Of a stretch of DNA of 30,011 bases, positions 16,860 through 26,424 are shown in pieces (the stretch's first letter is position 1; each line of letters opens with the position of its first letter). The notes under the pieces are model-generated. The model did no database searches. It was not told where the DNA came from and saw only the letters and a list, made by a program, of their open reading frames with translations. The stretch is from an uncultured Campylobacter sp. (GTDB lineage Bacteria > Campylobacterota > Campylobacteria > Campylobacterales > Campylobacteraceae), in NCBI RefSeq assembly GCF_938045345.1, contig NZ_CALIMS010000040.1, positions 1 through 30,011 of the forward strand, read 5' to 3'. The translations under genes and the position numbers were made by a program.

Positions 16860-19289
16860 ATGAAAAAGGGTAAAATCTTACTTTCTTTTGCGCTACTTTG
16901 CTCGCCATTTTGGCTTGCTGCGGCGCAAAATAGTGGCACTTCTCAAAACTCATCTGTCGCAAGCTCTGCCTCTAAAATTTCGTCATCGCAAAGCTCTGTG
17001 CAAAAGCATGGAAGTCGCCCTACCACTGTAAATTCCACGCCGCAGGGCAACATTGTCGTAAGTTCCGCTACTAAAGGCATTGCACAAAATTCCACGTCGC
17101 AAAGCGGTAGCGCGGCAAATTCTACGCCGCAGAGCTCAGACGGCGATAATCTCGGCACCATAAACGTCACGGGCAAGGCCGATCTGTCCACTACCGAAGG
17201 CACCGGCTCGTATACGACGGGCAATATGAGCACCGCGACGGGACTAAATTTAAGCATAAGAGAAACGCCGCAATCGGTATCGGTCGTATCGAATCAAGTG
17301 ATAAAGGATCTAAATTTAAACAACGTAGATAGCGCGCTACGCTATACTCCGGGGATTACGCTGCGTAACGACAGCGGGAGGATGCGCATAAACTCGCGCG
17401 GATTTGATATAGATAATATCTAAGAAGACGGAATGATTAGCTCGGTTTCCTCCTCTGTGCAAGGTCCTTTGGGCTTTTCAAAAGAATTTACCGATCTTGC
17501 TTTTTACGACCGCGTCGAGGTTTTGCGTGGCGTAGCAGGCCTTACGCAAAGCAACGGCGAGCCTGGTGGTACGGTAAATTTAGTTCGTAAGCGCCCGAGC
17601 GACGAATTTGGTTTTAACGCAAGCCTAAGCGGCGGTAGCTGGGATAATTACCGTAGTATGATCGACGTAACGGATGCGATAAATCAAAGCGGCACCGTGC
17701 GCGGACGCTTGGTTGGCGTAGCGGGCAAAGAGGGTACTTACAAACATTACGCTAACGGCTGGCGCAGCGCGGTGGGTGGGTTATTTGACTTTGACATCGG
17801 CGAGAAGACTTTGCTAAGCACGGGCGTGATCTATCAAAAATCAAGAGGCGTTTATGATGTTTTCGGCGTTCCGGTTATATACGAGCGGGGAAATCTTTTA
17901 AATTTAAGCCGCAAAAGCTATTTCGGCTCGAATTGGGATAGAAGCGAGTATAGAAAATACAACGCCTTCACCGAGCTAAGCCATGAATTGAGTGACGATA
18001 CGAAAGCCTACGTGAAAGTGAATTATACCGATAGCAAAGGTATGTTTAAATTTGGCTCCCTAGGCGGAGTAAATCCTTATAACGGCACTACGTCGCATAA
18101 TGTAAGGAGACAAAAATATGAAAATACCTCCAAAGAGATCGCTGCAAAAATCGGGCTTGAGGGCAAGTATGAGCTCTTCGGCAAGAAACATGAGTTCTTT
18201 ATAGACGGCTCGGCATCGAGAGAAAAATTTAGCAACAATAGAAAATATCCGACAAATTTAACTCTAAACTCGCTTGGAATGGGTATTTACAACTGGAACA
18301 AAGACTTGATCCTAGAGCCTGATTGGAACAATCGAAGCAGCCTTACCCAGGATTATACGCAATACAATAGAATTTATCAATCTGCTATTAGCCTAGGCAC
18401 CAGATACAATCTCAGCGAGGATTGGCATATATTATTGGGCGGACGATATTCCAGAGTAAAATATAACGCCTATCTGAAAGACTATATCTATCCGAACGAG
18501 ACCGGCAAGCGAGACAGACCTACGAAAGTACATTTTGCGCCGTATGCGGGGCTAACGTGGGATTTTACGCAAAATCACAGCTGGTATGTAAGCTATGCGG
18601 AAATTTTTAAACCGCAAAGTTCTACCGACAGAAACGGTAAGATATTAGATCCCGTAGTTGGATACAACGTAGAAACCGGCGTAAAGGGCGAGTATTTTGA
18701 AGGCGCGTTAAATACCAGCATTGCGCTATTTCAGATAATCCAAGAAAATAGAGCTATTCAAGATCCGCTAAATACGAATTACTCTATCGCCGAGGGCAAG
18801 GTGCGAAGCAGAGGCGTCGATGTAGAGGCGCAAGGAGAGATAACGGATAGTTGGAAAGTGTTTGCGGGCTATACGTTTAATCGCAGCGAATATCTAAAAA
18901 GCGAGAAGGCGAATTCTACGACGGTCGATTATAGCAAGGGCGCCAATGCGAAAAAATATATTCCGAAGCATCTTTTTAAAATTTATACGAATTACGAAAT
19001 TCCGTTTTCCGCCCAGCGCAAGCTGATATTTGGCGTCGGTATGCGATACCAAAGCGCCACGTCGGGATTTTATCAAAACGTAAATTACGTAGCTCCCGAG
19101 CAGAAGGCCTACACGCTGTGGGATGCAAATGTCGGCTATAATTTCGACAAGCACTTTAGCGTAAATTTTGCGGTCAAAAACATCACGGATAAGAAGTATT
19201 TTCAAAACACGCAAAATCGCGTCGCTGGGCATAATAACTACTACGGCGAGCCGCGGAATTTTATACTAACGCTAAATTATACGTATTGA
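16860..19289 (+). pseudogene. TonB-dependent siderophore receptor interrupted by an in-frame TAA
   Basis: Read through, the gene encodes 809 codons of an outer-membrane ferri-siderophore receptor. A signal peptide (about 1-21, LLSFALLCSPFWLAAAQ) is followed by a Ser/Thr/Gln-rich stretch (22-95) with repeated NSTPQ/NSTSQ units. Then come a TonB-box-like LGTINVTGK, the plug (ETPQSVSVVSNQVI, ALRYTPGI, INSRGFDIDNI) and a 22-strand-type barrel ending in LTLNYTY, the expected aromatic C-terminus. Codon 188 (17421-17423) is TAA, exactly where siderophore receptors have the residue before DG (RGF-IDN-x-x-DG). No frame change occurs across it, so a single substitution (for example CAA to TAA) explains it. 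Without readthrough only the signal and half the plug are made. Confidence 0.88.
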
Positions 19290-19662
19290 GCACGGATGGA
19301 ATTTTGCGCTTATGCGAACTCGGATAAACTCCTCGCACGCGGTTGCGGATAAATCGGACTTTATAAGAGCGCGGATGAAGCGGGCGTAGAGGCGAGAGGC
19401 TAAGCTTTGTCGCAAGTAGCACGTAGCGAGGCGGGTAAAATTTGAACGAAGCCGCGGGATTAAAATTTAACTCGCGATTTGGTTGATTAACGATTGATTG
19501 GCGCGGGCGATCGCGGGCGATAAAATTTAATCTCGCGAAATTCCAAGCGAATTAAACGCGCAGACTTGCGAGCATAAAATCCGCTCGCGAGGCTGCGGGA
19601 TCAAATTTAATCCCGCGATTTCGCTGTAATCGGCGCTAAATTTTAAAATTTAAAGAGAAAAT
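19290..19662. repeat. Spacer with three related imperfect palindromes
   Basis: This 373-base gap holds three copies of a palindrome-like unit with GC-rich arms and an A/T core: 19453-19476, 19512-19537 and 19595-19616. All have the form GCGGG-(A/T)n-CGC; the third pairs in 10 of 11 positions around AAATTT. The second is preceded by a tandem 10-base duplication of CGCGGGCGAT (19502-19521). A related half-unit, GCGAGATTAAATTTAAT, lies at 25597-25613. They could be REP-like elements or transcript hairpins. No gene is seen. Confidence 0.55.
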
Positions 19663-21831
19663 TTGAAAACGCTAAAGCAATTTTTTGAAATTCTACGTCC
19701 GCACTGGTTCGGTAAGGGTGCGGCGAAGCTGTGGGCGCTGCTGCTGCTCGCGCTTGGTTTTAGCCTCGCTATCATCAAAATCAGCGTGCTGATGAACGCG
19801 TGGGACAAGCGCTTTTACGACGCGCTAAGCGAGCTTAAAGGCGAGCTCATTCCCGCGCTCGTGGGCGAGTTTTTGCTCTACACTGCGCTCATCGTGCTTT
19901 TCATCGTCTGCGGCAGCTGGCTTCGCAAACTGCTCGTGATCGTCTGGCGCGAGCGGCTAAGCGCGATGATGGAGCGCAAATGGCTACATAACGCAAACTT
20001 CTACCGCACGAGCCTTGATAGAAATTTTAGCGCCAGGGGCGGATCAAATTTAGAAAAACCCGGCGACGTAAATTTAAATGAGCGTGCAGAGTGTTCCGCA
20101 GCCGAAGCGGGCAGTGCGGCTTTACATAAAGATGCAAAGGGGTTTGAAATTTTACCGAGCACGGCGGAGCAAAATGCAGCAGAGCAAAGCGGCGCAAGCG
20201 AGAATAAAAATTTAAACGATCGTAGCGACGAGAATTTTAAAAATTCAAAAAACGCCGAGAATACTAAAGCATATTTGGAGCAGGATACGGATGGCTTAAA
20301 CGAATGCGTGGGCTCTGCGAGCGATCGCGCAGAGTATCTTGCAAGCGAGGCGAGTGGCACCGATGTGAACGAAAATTTAAACCAGCAGCGTAAGGAAGAT
20401 TTTAAAGAATATTCAAGACGAGATACGGGTAATTTAAACGAACGTGCGGCGTCCGTGAGGGCGCGGGCTGGGTGCCCCGCAACCGAAGCGGATGCCAAAG
20501 GTTCGTTTAAAGCTTCCGAAGACCGGGGAATTGCAAAGCTAGACAACCCCGATCAGCGTATCGCCGAGGACAGCCTGCTGCTCGTGTAAAAAAGCGTCGA
20601 TCTCGTAAAATCGCTTGTCTATAATCTCGCCAAGCTCATCGCCTTCGTTGCGATCCTGTGGCAGGTCTCGAAGGTGTTGAAATTTGAAATTTTCGGCATG
20701 CACTTTGCGATCGAAGGCTTTTTGCTCTACGTCGCGCTCCTCTATACGCTGCTTTGTTCGCTGATTACGCATCTCATCGGGCGCAGGCTTAGGGGGTTAA
20801 ATTTTGCTAAGCAGCGCGCCGAAGCCGACTACCGCTCGGATCTGCTACTCGTGCGCGAAAACGCAGAAGCCGTGGCGTTTATGCGCGGAGAGGATGCCGA
20901 GCGCGGCCGCTTCCGCGCGAGCTTCGGCGAGATCATGAGAAACTGGCGCAGCATCATGAATACGGAATTTCGCCTCGAATGCTTTTCGGCAAGCTACCTA
21001 AAAATCACGAATTTAATCCCGATCTTTGCCTGCTTGCCGCTGTATTTGTCGCGCGCGATGAGCTTCGGCGATATGATGCAGGCGCGCTCGACGTTTTACA
21101 GCGTGCAGGACGGATTTGCGTGGTTTATGGACTATTATAAGCAGATCATGGAGTGGGCGGCGAGCGTGCAGAGGATCTATGAGTTCATCTCGCGCATGGA
21201 CGGCGAGAGCGCAAATCTGCGTACTTGCGTCAAACAAAGCGACGAAAATTCCGCTCGTTGCGAGGGCTTGTCGGTCTTCACGCCTGCGGGCGAGCCGCTG
21301 ATCGAGGATCTACGCTTTGAGCTTGCGCCCGCGCAGTTTATAATGCTGCGAGGCAAGAGCGGCGCGGGCAAAAGTACGGCTCTGCGCTACGCGGCGGGGC
21401 TTTGGCGATATGGCCGCGGCGAGATCAGTCTGCCGCGCACGGGCGTGATGTTTATCCCGCAAAAGCCCTATCTAGCGCCGCTTAGCCTAAAAGAGCTCAT
21501 TTCCTATCCGCAGACGACGCACGCAGACGACGCGGAATTTTTAGAAATTTTACGCCGCGTAGGACTTGAGAAATTTGCTCGTATGCTAAACTCGCGCGCC
21601 GATTACGTTAAAATTTTAAGCGGCGGGGAGGCGCAGCGGCTTAGTTTCGCACGTATTCATTATCACAAGCCGAGCTTTGTTTTTGCCGATGAGATCACGT
21701 CCGCGCTCGATCTCGCCTCGGCGCGCGAGCTACTACTTGGTCTGCGCGCGGATCTACCAAGGCTAGGCATGCTAGCGATCGTGCATCAAACGGGGCTTGA
21801 GGACATATTCGAGCGTACGATAGAGCTTTAA
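19663..21831 (+). pseudogene. YddA/ABCD-type ABC transporter (permease-ATPase fusion) with repeat insertion, interrupted by TAA
   Basis: Read through its in-frame TAA at codon 309 (20587-20589), this is a 722-codon inner-membrane half-transporter. The membrane domain begins MKTLKQFFEILRPHW, and the family motif DNPDQRIAED (294-303) is present. The ATPase has Walker A RGKSGAGKSTAL, signature LSGGEAQRLSFAR and Walker B FVFADEITSALD. Between FYRTSLDR (113-120) and DNPDQRI, homologues have only a few residues; here about 170 polar, low-complexity residues are inserted, with repeated units such as NLNERA. The TAA replaces the residue expected between LLLV and KSVDLVKSL, so one substitution suffices. 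The start is taken as TTG at 19663. It lies next to the receptor gene, so siderophore-related transport is a guess. Confidence 0.82.
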
Positions 21832-22689
21832 ATTCGGCCGTTGAAATTTCACGCGGCATGGATTTCGCCTTTAAATTCATATCTTTTTAAATCCAGATTT
21901 ATTAAAATTACTCGTTTATATCAAGTGGCAATAAAATTTAGCCGAGGCGCTAGGTGTTCGCATACATGGGCGTTAGCGCCCGCGTGGCTAGGCGCTCGCA
22001 CGCAGTCGGCAGCAGGCAAGCACTACGGCGTGACAAGTGGCTTGGAGATCGATAGCTGGCGTGCGATCACGTTCTGTGCGAAAATTTAAGTCAGTAAAAT
22101 TTAAACGCAAGATGATCCGCCGAGGAGACATCGCCTAGATAAAATTTTAAACCGAGCCGTGATCGGTAGTGTAACGGCGTGCTAAATGCGCGGGCTGCGG
22201 CAGCGGCACGATGCGCGGGCGTCGCGATAAGTCGGTAGCGCGTCGGATGGCGCGTAACACATCGGCGGCGCAGACGGCACGCCGTAGTCGAGAAGCGGAG
22301 CGGCGATACGTACCTACTCGGCGCCGTATGACATAACCTTCGCTCGGGCAAATCATCATCGTAACGGCGCTACGATCGAAGCGAGCAGCGCGGCCGTGAC
22401 GGCGGATCGGCAGCACAAGGGCGCGGCGCGATTGCGGCGGCGACAGCATAAAATGCCGCAATATGGCAACCGCGATTGACAGGATGTGTATGTAGGCAAA
22501 GCGCAGCGCAAGTAGCGCAAACGCGCGATACGATGATGGCGACGGAGCGTATAAGTGAAGCAGCAGTGTGGGCGGCGCAATAACGCCGAGGCAATACGAT
22601 AGCGGCGACCGACGAGACGTAGCGCCGCCGTAGCGTTCGCGGGCGCTACGCCTAAGCCGCCAAATTTTAAAACGAAGCAAGGAGATTTT
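21832..22689. other. 858-base gap, largely GC-rich, without a convincing gene
   Basis: The first ~300 bases are mixed. From about 22150 to 22660 the sequence is much richer in G and C than other gaps here, with CG-rich words throughout. Open frames exist on the reverse strand, but their products are arginine-rich with no family motif and no good ribosome site. Small structures seen are a GGGCG-TTAG-CGCCC hairpin (21968-21981) and a 10-base direct repeat ATGCGCGGGC (22186-22195, 22211-22220). It may be a decayed gene or an unrecognised RNA; I cannot tell. Confidence 0.4.
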
Positions 22690-23178
22690 ATGCTTAAAGC
22701 GGGGATTGTTTATAAATTTGCGCTCATCGTGTTGCTAGGCTGCGCGCTTTGCATTTTAGGCTTTTCGGGCGCCTACTTTGCGCACGGCGAATACGACGAA
22801 GCATGGATGAGCCTGCATAAGATCGTGGGATTTGGCCTGCTTTGCGTCGCGATCTTGCATATAATCACAAGGCGAAAGAAGCTCGTAAAGCTCTGGAGCG
22901 AGTTTTTGGACGTGGTTTTGAGCCGCAAAAATCCCGGCTTTTGTAATATGGATCGCATAATCGGCGCGATCGAGCGCTATAATATCAGAGAAATCGCTAA
23001 TAAAATGGGCTTTGAGCCGGACGAGCTCGCTGAGATTTTGAAATCAAACGGCATCAAGCTTGTAAGCGCAGATCAAGGCCTGCGCGAGCTTGCGAAGTTT
23101 AACGACGAAAAAATTTTCTTCATCTTGGTGCTTTTGATCGAGGCAAAATTTGGTAAAGCAGGCGGGTGTAAGGTCTAA
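22690..23178 (+). CDS. DUF4405-like small membrane protein with C-terminal soluble tail
   Basis: The 162-residue protein has two transmembrane helices (about 8-28 and 42-60) with histidines at their ends (GAYFAHGE, SLHKIVGF, AILHIITRR). The layout recalls DUF4405/cytochrome b561-like two-helix haem proteins. Residues 75-160 form a soluble tail including IRGAIERYNIREIANKMGF-like helices that look like a small helix-turn-helix (IREIANKMGFEPDELAEILKSNGI), which I do not recognise in detail. The start is ATG at 22690 with AAGGAG upstream. It lies just before the second TonB receptor and may be linked to iron or haem handling, by context only. Confidence 0.65.
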   Translation: MLKAGIVYKFALIVLLGCALCILGFSGAYFAHGEYDEAWMSLHKIVGFGLLCVAILHIITRRKKLVKLWSEFLDVVLSRKNPGFCNMDRIIGAIERYNIREIANKMGFEPDELAEILKSNGIKLVSADQGLRELAKFNDEKIFFILVLLIEAKFGKAGGCKV

Positions 23179-23351
23179 ATTTTAAAATTCCAGCTATATT
23201 CGCTTTGCAAATTTACTGTTTTAAGAAATAAAAACCGCTAAAGAGTCTAAATTTAAAACCGAAATTTTACCGCGCTACGTAAAACGCTCAAGATCAAAAT
23301 TTCATCCAATCTACGCCAAAATTTTAAAAAACCTATCTTTAATCTTTGAAA

Positions 23352-23383
23352 TTTATTATTATTTAATCAAGAGAAATTATAAT
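23352..23383 (+). promoter_or_regulatory. Candidate iron-responsive promoter of the second TonB receptor
   Basis: The 15-base TTTATTATTATTTAA (23352-23366) is identical to that before the first receptor gene, and is followed by a perfect -10 TATAAT at 23378-23383. The transcript would start near 23390, about 45 bases before the ATG. Fur control is inferred from gene type and A/T repeat character. Confidence 0.55.
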
Positions 23384-23434
23384 ATAGCATTTGCAAATCA
23401 TTCGCAAAATTATAATTTTGAATAGGGGAGAGTG

Positions 23435-25507
23435 ATGTTTAAGAAATTTTATCTTTCAAATGCCGCGATCGCGCTAAGTTTGTGCGCCGCATTGCAACTA
23501 AACGGAGCCGAAAACAACGCTACGTCTGCAAATATCGGCGCGACCGGCGCGCAAGCGGTAAATTCCGCAGTTCCTAAAAACGCTTCCGGCGCGAACGCCA
23601 CGAAGCTGGGCACCATCGTAGTTACCGCGACGGGCTTTGAGGATATGCTTAAAAACGAGGTTCGCAACGTCTCGGTTATCACCGCGGAGGATATGGAAAA
23701 CCGCGGCTACCGCGATCTGCGCGAAATTTTAGAAAAGGCGCCGGGGGTTAGCTTTCACGGCGATACGGTCGATCTGCGCGGACAGGGTCAGAAGGCAAAT
23801 ACCTCCGTTAAGGTCCTTCTTAACGGAGTCGCGCTCAATATGATCGACACGACGCCGACGAGCATTCCGATCGATCTCGTTCCGATCGAGGATATCGAGC
23901 GCGTGGAGATCATCCCCGGTGGCGGTAGCGTGCTTTACGGCAGCGGCACCAGCGGCGGCGTGATAAACATCATCACGAAAAAGGGCGCCAGATACCCGTA
24001 CGCCAATATCTCGACCAAGATCGCATCGTATAATTACAAGGATCTAAATTTGGGGCTCGGCGGAGGCGTGAGCGATAATCTGTTTCTAAAAACCGCCGTT
24101 AAGGGCTTTAAGCAGCGCGGATATCGCAAGGGCGAGAAAAATACCGGCTACTACGGCTCGCTCGGGGTGCATTATAAAATTTCGGACGATCAAAGTATCT
24201 CTTTCGATCCGAGCTTTTATCAAGCTAGAACCTATTCCGTGCCTACTCTGGGTCTTGCCGAGCTTAAGGCGGATCGCCGCCAGCAGGGAGGCGAGAGGAC
24301 CTTTACCAAAAGTACGCGATCAAATTTTGATCTAAGATATACGGTAAAATTCGGCGATAAAATCGAAGCAAATTTGTACCCTTATTATCAAGATATCAGG
24401 ATTATACAGCAGGGATTTGTGATGAAAGACCGCAAAGAGGGGGCAAATTTAAAAGGCAAGCTCGACTACGACAGCGGCGAGTTCATAGCGGGATATGATT
24501 ATCTCAAAAACAAGGGCTTTCGTAGGATAAATTTCGACGCTGCGATGAATCCTATGATGAGCCTTTCGCAGCTTACGATTTTTGATATGCAAAAGCTTAC
24601 CCACTCGGTCTATGCTTTAGAAAAGCACAATTTCACCGAGGCGTTTTCGCTTAGTGCGGGCGGTCGGTTTGAGCGCGCCGAATACAAAGTAAATCGCGAG
24701 GTCTCTACGACGGTGCGTAGGATGGGGCGCATCTTTCACACACAAGAAAGCACACACGTAACGGATGATAAAAACAACTACGCTTTTGAGATCACGCCGA
24801 ATTTTAATTATTCTAAAGACGGCAACGTCTATTTCAAATTTGAGCGCGGCTATATCTCCCCGGGCCCTAATCAGCTCATTGATAAGCTCGGTCGCAACGG
24901 CCCTTATGTGCTTAATAACCTCAAATCCGAAACCTTTAAAACCTACGAGATCGGTCTTAAAGATCTAATCTACGGGCAATACGTAAGCGCTACGATCTTT
25001 TGGACCGATACGAAAAACGAGATCATAAACGAAACTTTGGGTAGCTCGATCACCGACGGTTGGCATTTTATAAATATCGACGAGACGCGCCGCAAGGGCG
25101 TGGAGCTGTATGCGGAGCAAAGCCTGCTTTCAAATTTAAAGCTCAGTGAGACCTTTTCATATGTCGACGCCAAGATCCAATCCGGTGCGAATAAAGGCAA
25201 GCAGGTTCCGTTGGTGGAGCGCTCGAAGTTCGTTTTGGGCGTCGATTACGAGCCGATTAGAAATTTAACGCTGATGAGCGATTTTAAATATTTCTCATCA
25301 TCGCACGACGCCAACCACGATAGGATCGACTCGCGCACGATCGTGGATCTGGGCGCTGCGTACCGCTTCGCAAGCGGATTTTTGATAAGCGCGGGAGTCA
25401 AAAACGTCTTTGACGAGGAGTATAATTACAACCAAAATTTACGCGCAGACGTCTATACTCCGGCTCCAGGGCGCAACTATTACGCGGAGTTTAAATACAC
25501 CTATTAG
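23435..25507 (+). CDS. TonB-dependent outer-membrane receptor (siderophore/haem type)
   Basis: This intact 690-residue receptor has a signal peptide (about 1-25, AAIALSLCAALQLNGA), an Ala/Asn-rich linker with repeated NAT/NAS, the TonB box TIVVTATGFED, a plug domain (NVSVITAEDMENRGYRDLREILE, GPGV-like KAPGVSF, IERVEIIPGGGSVLYGSGTSGGVINIITKKG) and a barrel ending FKYTY. The plug's GSGT-GGVINIIT motif is typical of the FepA/CfrA side of the family, so a catecholate siderophore is possible; ligand cannot be fixed from the sequence. ATG at 23435 is used because GGGGAG lies four bases upstream, against one base for the GTG at 23432. It is the only undamaged receptor in the region. Confidence 0.92.
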   Translation: MFKKFYLSNAAIALSLCAALQLNGAENNATSANIGATGAQAVNSAVPKNASGANATKLGTIVVTATGFEDMLKNEVRNVSVITAEDMENRGYRDLREILEKAPGVSFHGDTVDLRGQGQKANTSVKVLLNGVALNMIDTTPTSIPIDLVPIEDIERVEIIPGGGSVLYGSGTSGGVINIITKKGARYPYANISTKIASYNYKDLNLGLGGGVSDNLFLKTAVKGFKQRGYRKGEKNTGYYGSLGVHYKISDDQSISFDPSFYQARTYSVPTLGLAELKADRRQQGGERTFTKSTRSNFDLRYTVKFGDKIEANLYPYYQDIRIIQQGFVMKDRKEGANLKGKLDYDSGEFIAGYDYLKNKGFRRINFDAAMNPMMSLSQLTIFDMQKLTHSVYALEKHNFTEAFSLSAGGRFERAEYKVNREVSTTVRRMGRIFHTQESTHVTDDKNNYAFEITPNFNYSKDGNVYFKFERGYISPGPNQLIDKLGRNGPYVLNNLKSETFKTYEIGLKDLIYGQYVSATIFWTDTKNEIINETLGSSITDGWHFINIDETRRKGVELYAEQSLLSNLKLSETFSYVDAKIQSGANKGKQVPLVERSKFVLGVDYEPIRNLTLMSDFKYFSSSHDANHDRIDSRTIVDLGAAYRFASGFLISAGVKNVFDEEYNYNQNLRADVYTPAPGRNYYAEFKYTY

Positions 25508-25626
25508 CGTGCGTTTAAATTTAAGCGAGGTTTGAGCTGCGAAATTTAAAATTTACGGGTGGAATTTAAAATTTCGCCGCAGCGTGCTTTGCCGCCGCGA
25601 GATTAAATTTAATAAAAGGAGCGAAT

Positions 25627-26418
25627 ATGAAACCGGACTATAAAAACTGGGTGCCTAAGGGCATGATCGCGTCATTTGCCGCGGGTGCGGGCGTAGCGTT
25701 AGTTTTATTTTTGATTTTCGGCGTTTGCGGCGCCTTCGTGGGCGGCGTGCTGAGGTGGTTTCTTGCGGGGCTTTTCGGCGCAGCGGCGCTAGTTTTGATC
25801 GGCTTTACGATCTACTGCGTCGTGTGGTACCGCGCGTTTGATTACGGCGGCAAGCGTCAGCTCTCTCGCGCGATCGTAGAGGGCACGGCGAAATACGTGG
25901 ATCTACCCGAGGGCGGGCGCGGGCTGGACGTGGGCTGCGGTAGCGGCGCGCTAACGATCGCCGTGGCTAAGCGCAACCCGCACGCATCGGTGCTGGGCGT
26001 CGATCGCTGGGGCTTTGAGTACGCGTCTTTTAACAAACAGCTGTGCGAATCCAACGCGCGCGCCGAAGGTGTGCAAAACACCAGCTTCGAGCAGGCCGAC
26101 GCTACGAAGCTGCCCTTTGAGGACGGCAGCTTCGATGCGGTTACAAGCAACTACGTCTATCATAATATCATGCGCAAGGATCGCCAGGCGCTGCTTTTAG
26201 AGACGCTCCGCGTACTTAAAAAGGGCGGCAGCTTCGCGATCCACGATCTTTTCTCGCGCGGAAACTACGGCGACATGGACGCTTTCATCGCGCGCCTTAA
26301 GGAGCAGGGCTATGAGCGGGTCGAGCTTATAGACACGACGCAGGGGCTTTTTATGGGCCCGCGCGAAGCCAAATGGCTGATGCTGGGCAGCTCAAAGCTT
26401 CTGGCGGGCAAAAAATAG
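25627..26418 (+). CDS. Membrane-anchored class I SAM-dependent methyltransferase
   Basis: The 263-residue protein has two N-terminal transmembrane helices (about 12-35 and 42-68) followed by a Rossmann methyltransferase domain. Motif I is GLDVGCGSGALTIAVAK, the acidic SAM-ribose residue is in VLGVDRWG, and the post-motif FEQADATKLPFEDGSFDAVTSNYVYHNI is typical of the UbiE/Methyltransf_11 group. The substrate is unknown; a membrane lipid or quinone is a guess from the anchor. The start is ATG at 25627 with AAAAGGAGCGA upstream. It lies downstream of the receptor gene by 119 bases and may be in the same transcript. Confidence 0.85.
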   Translation: MKPDYKNWVPKGMIASFAAGAGVALVLFLIFGVCGAFVGGVLRWFLAGLFGAAALVLIGFTIYCVVWYRAFDYGGKRQLSRAIVEGTAKYVDLPEGGRGLDVGCGSGALTIAVAKRNPHASVLGVDRWGFEYASFNKQLCESNARAEGVQNTSFEQADATKLPFEDGSFDAVTSNYVYHNIMRKDRQALLLETLRVLKKGGSFAIHDLFSRGNYGDMDAFIARLKEQGYERVELIDTTQGLFMGPREAKWLMLGSSKLLAGKK

Positions 26419-26424
26419 AGAGCA

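Noticed and set aside
20001..20546. A 181-codon minus-strand frame opposite the transporter insertion
   Set aside because: It is the mirror of the low-complexity repeat region; Ser/Ala/Leu-rich with no domain and no upstream signals.
22147..22680. A 177-codon open frame on the minus strand
   Set aside because: The product is arginine-rich without motifs, has no suitable ribosome site, and several overlapping frames are equally open because the stretch is GC-rich.
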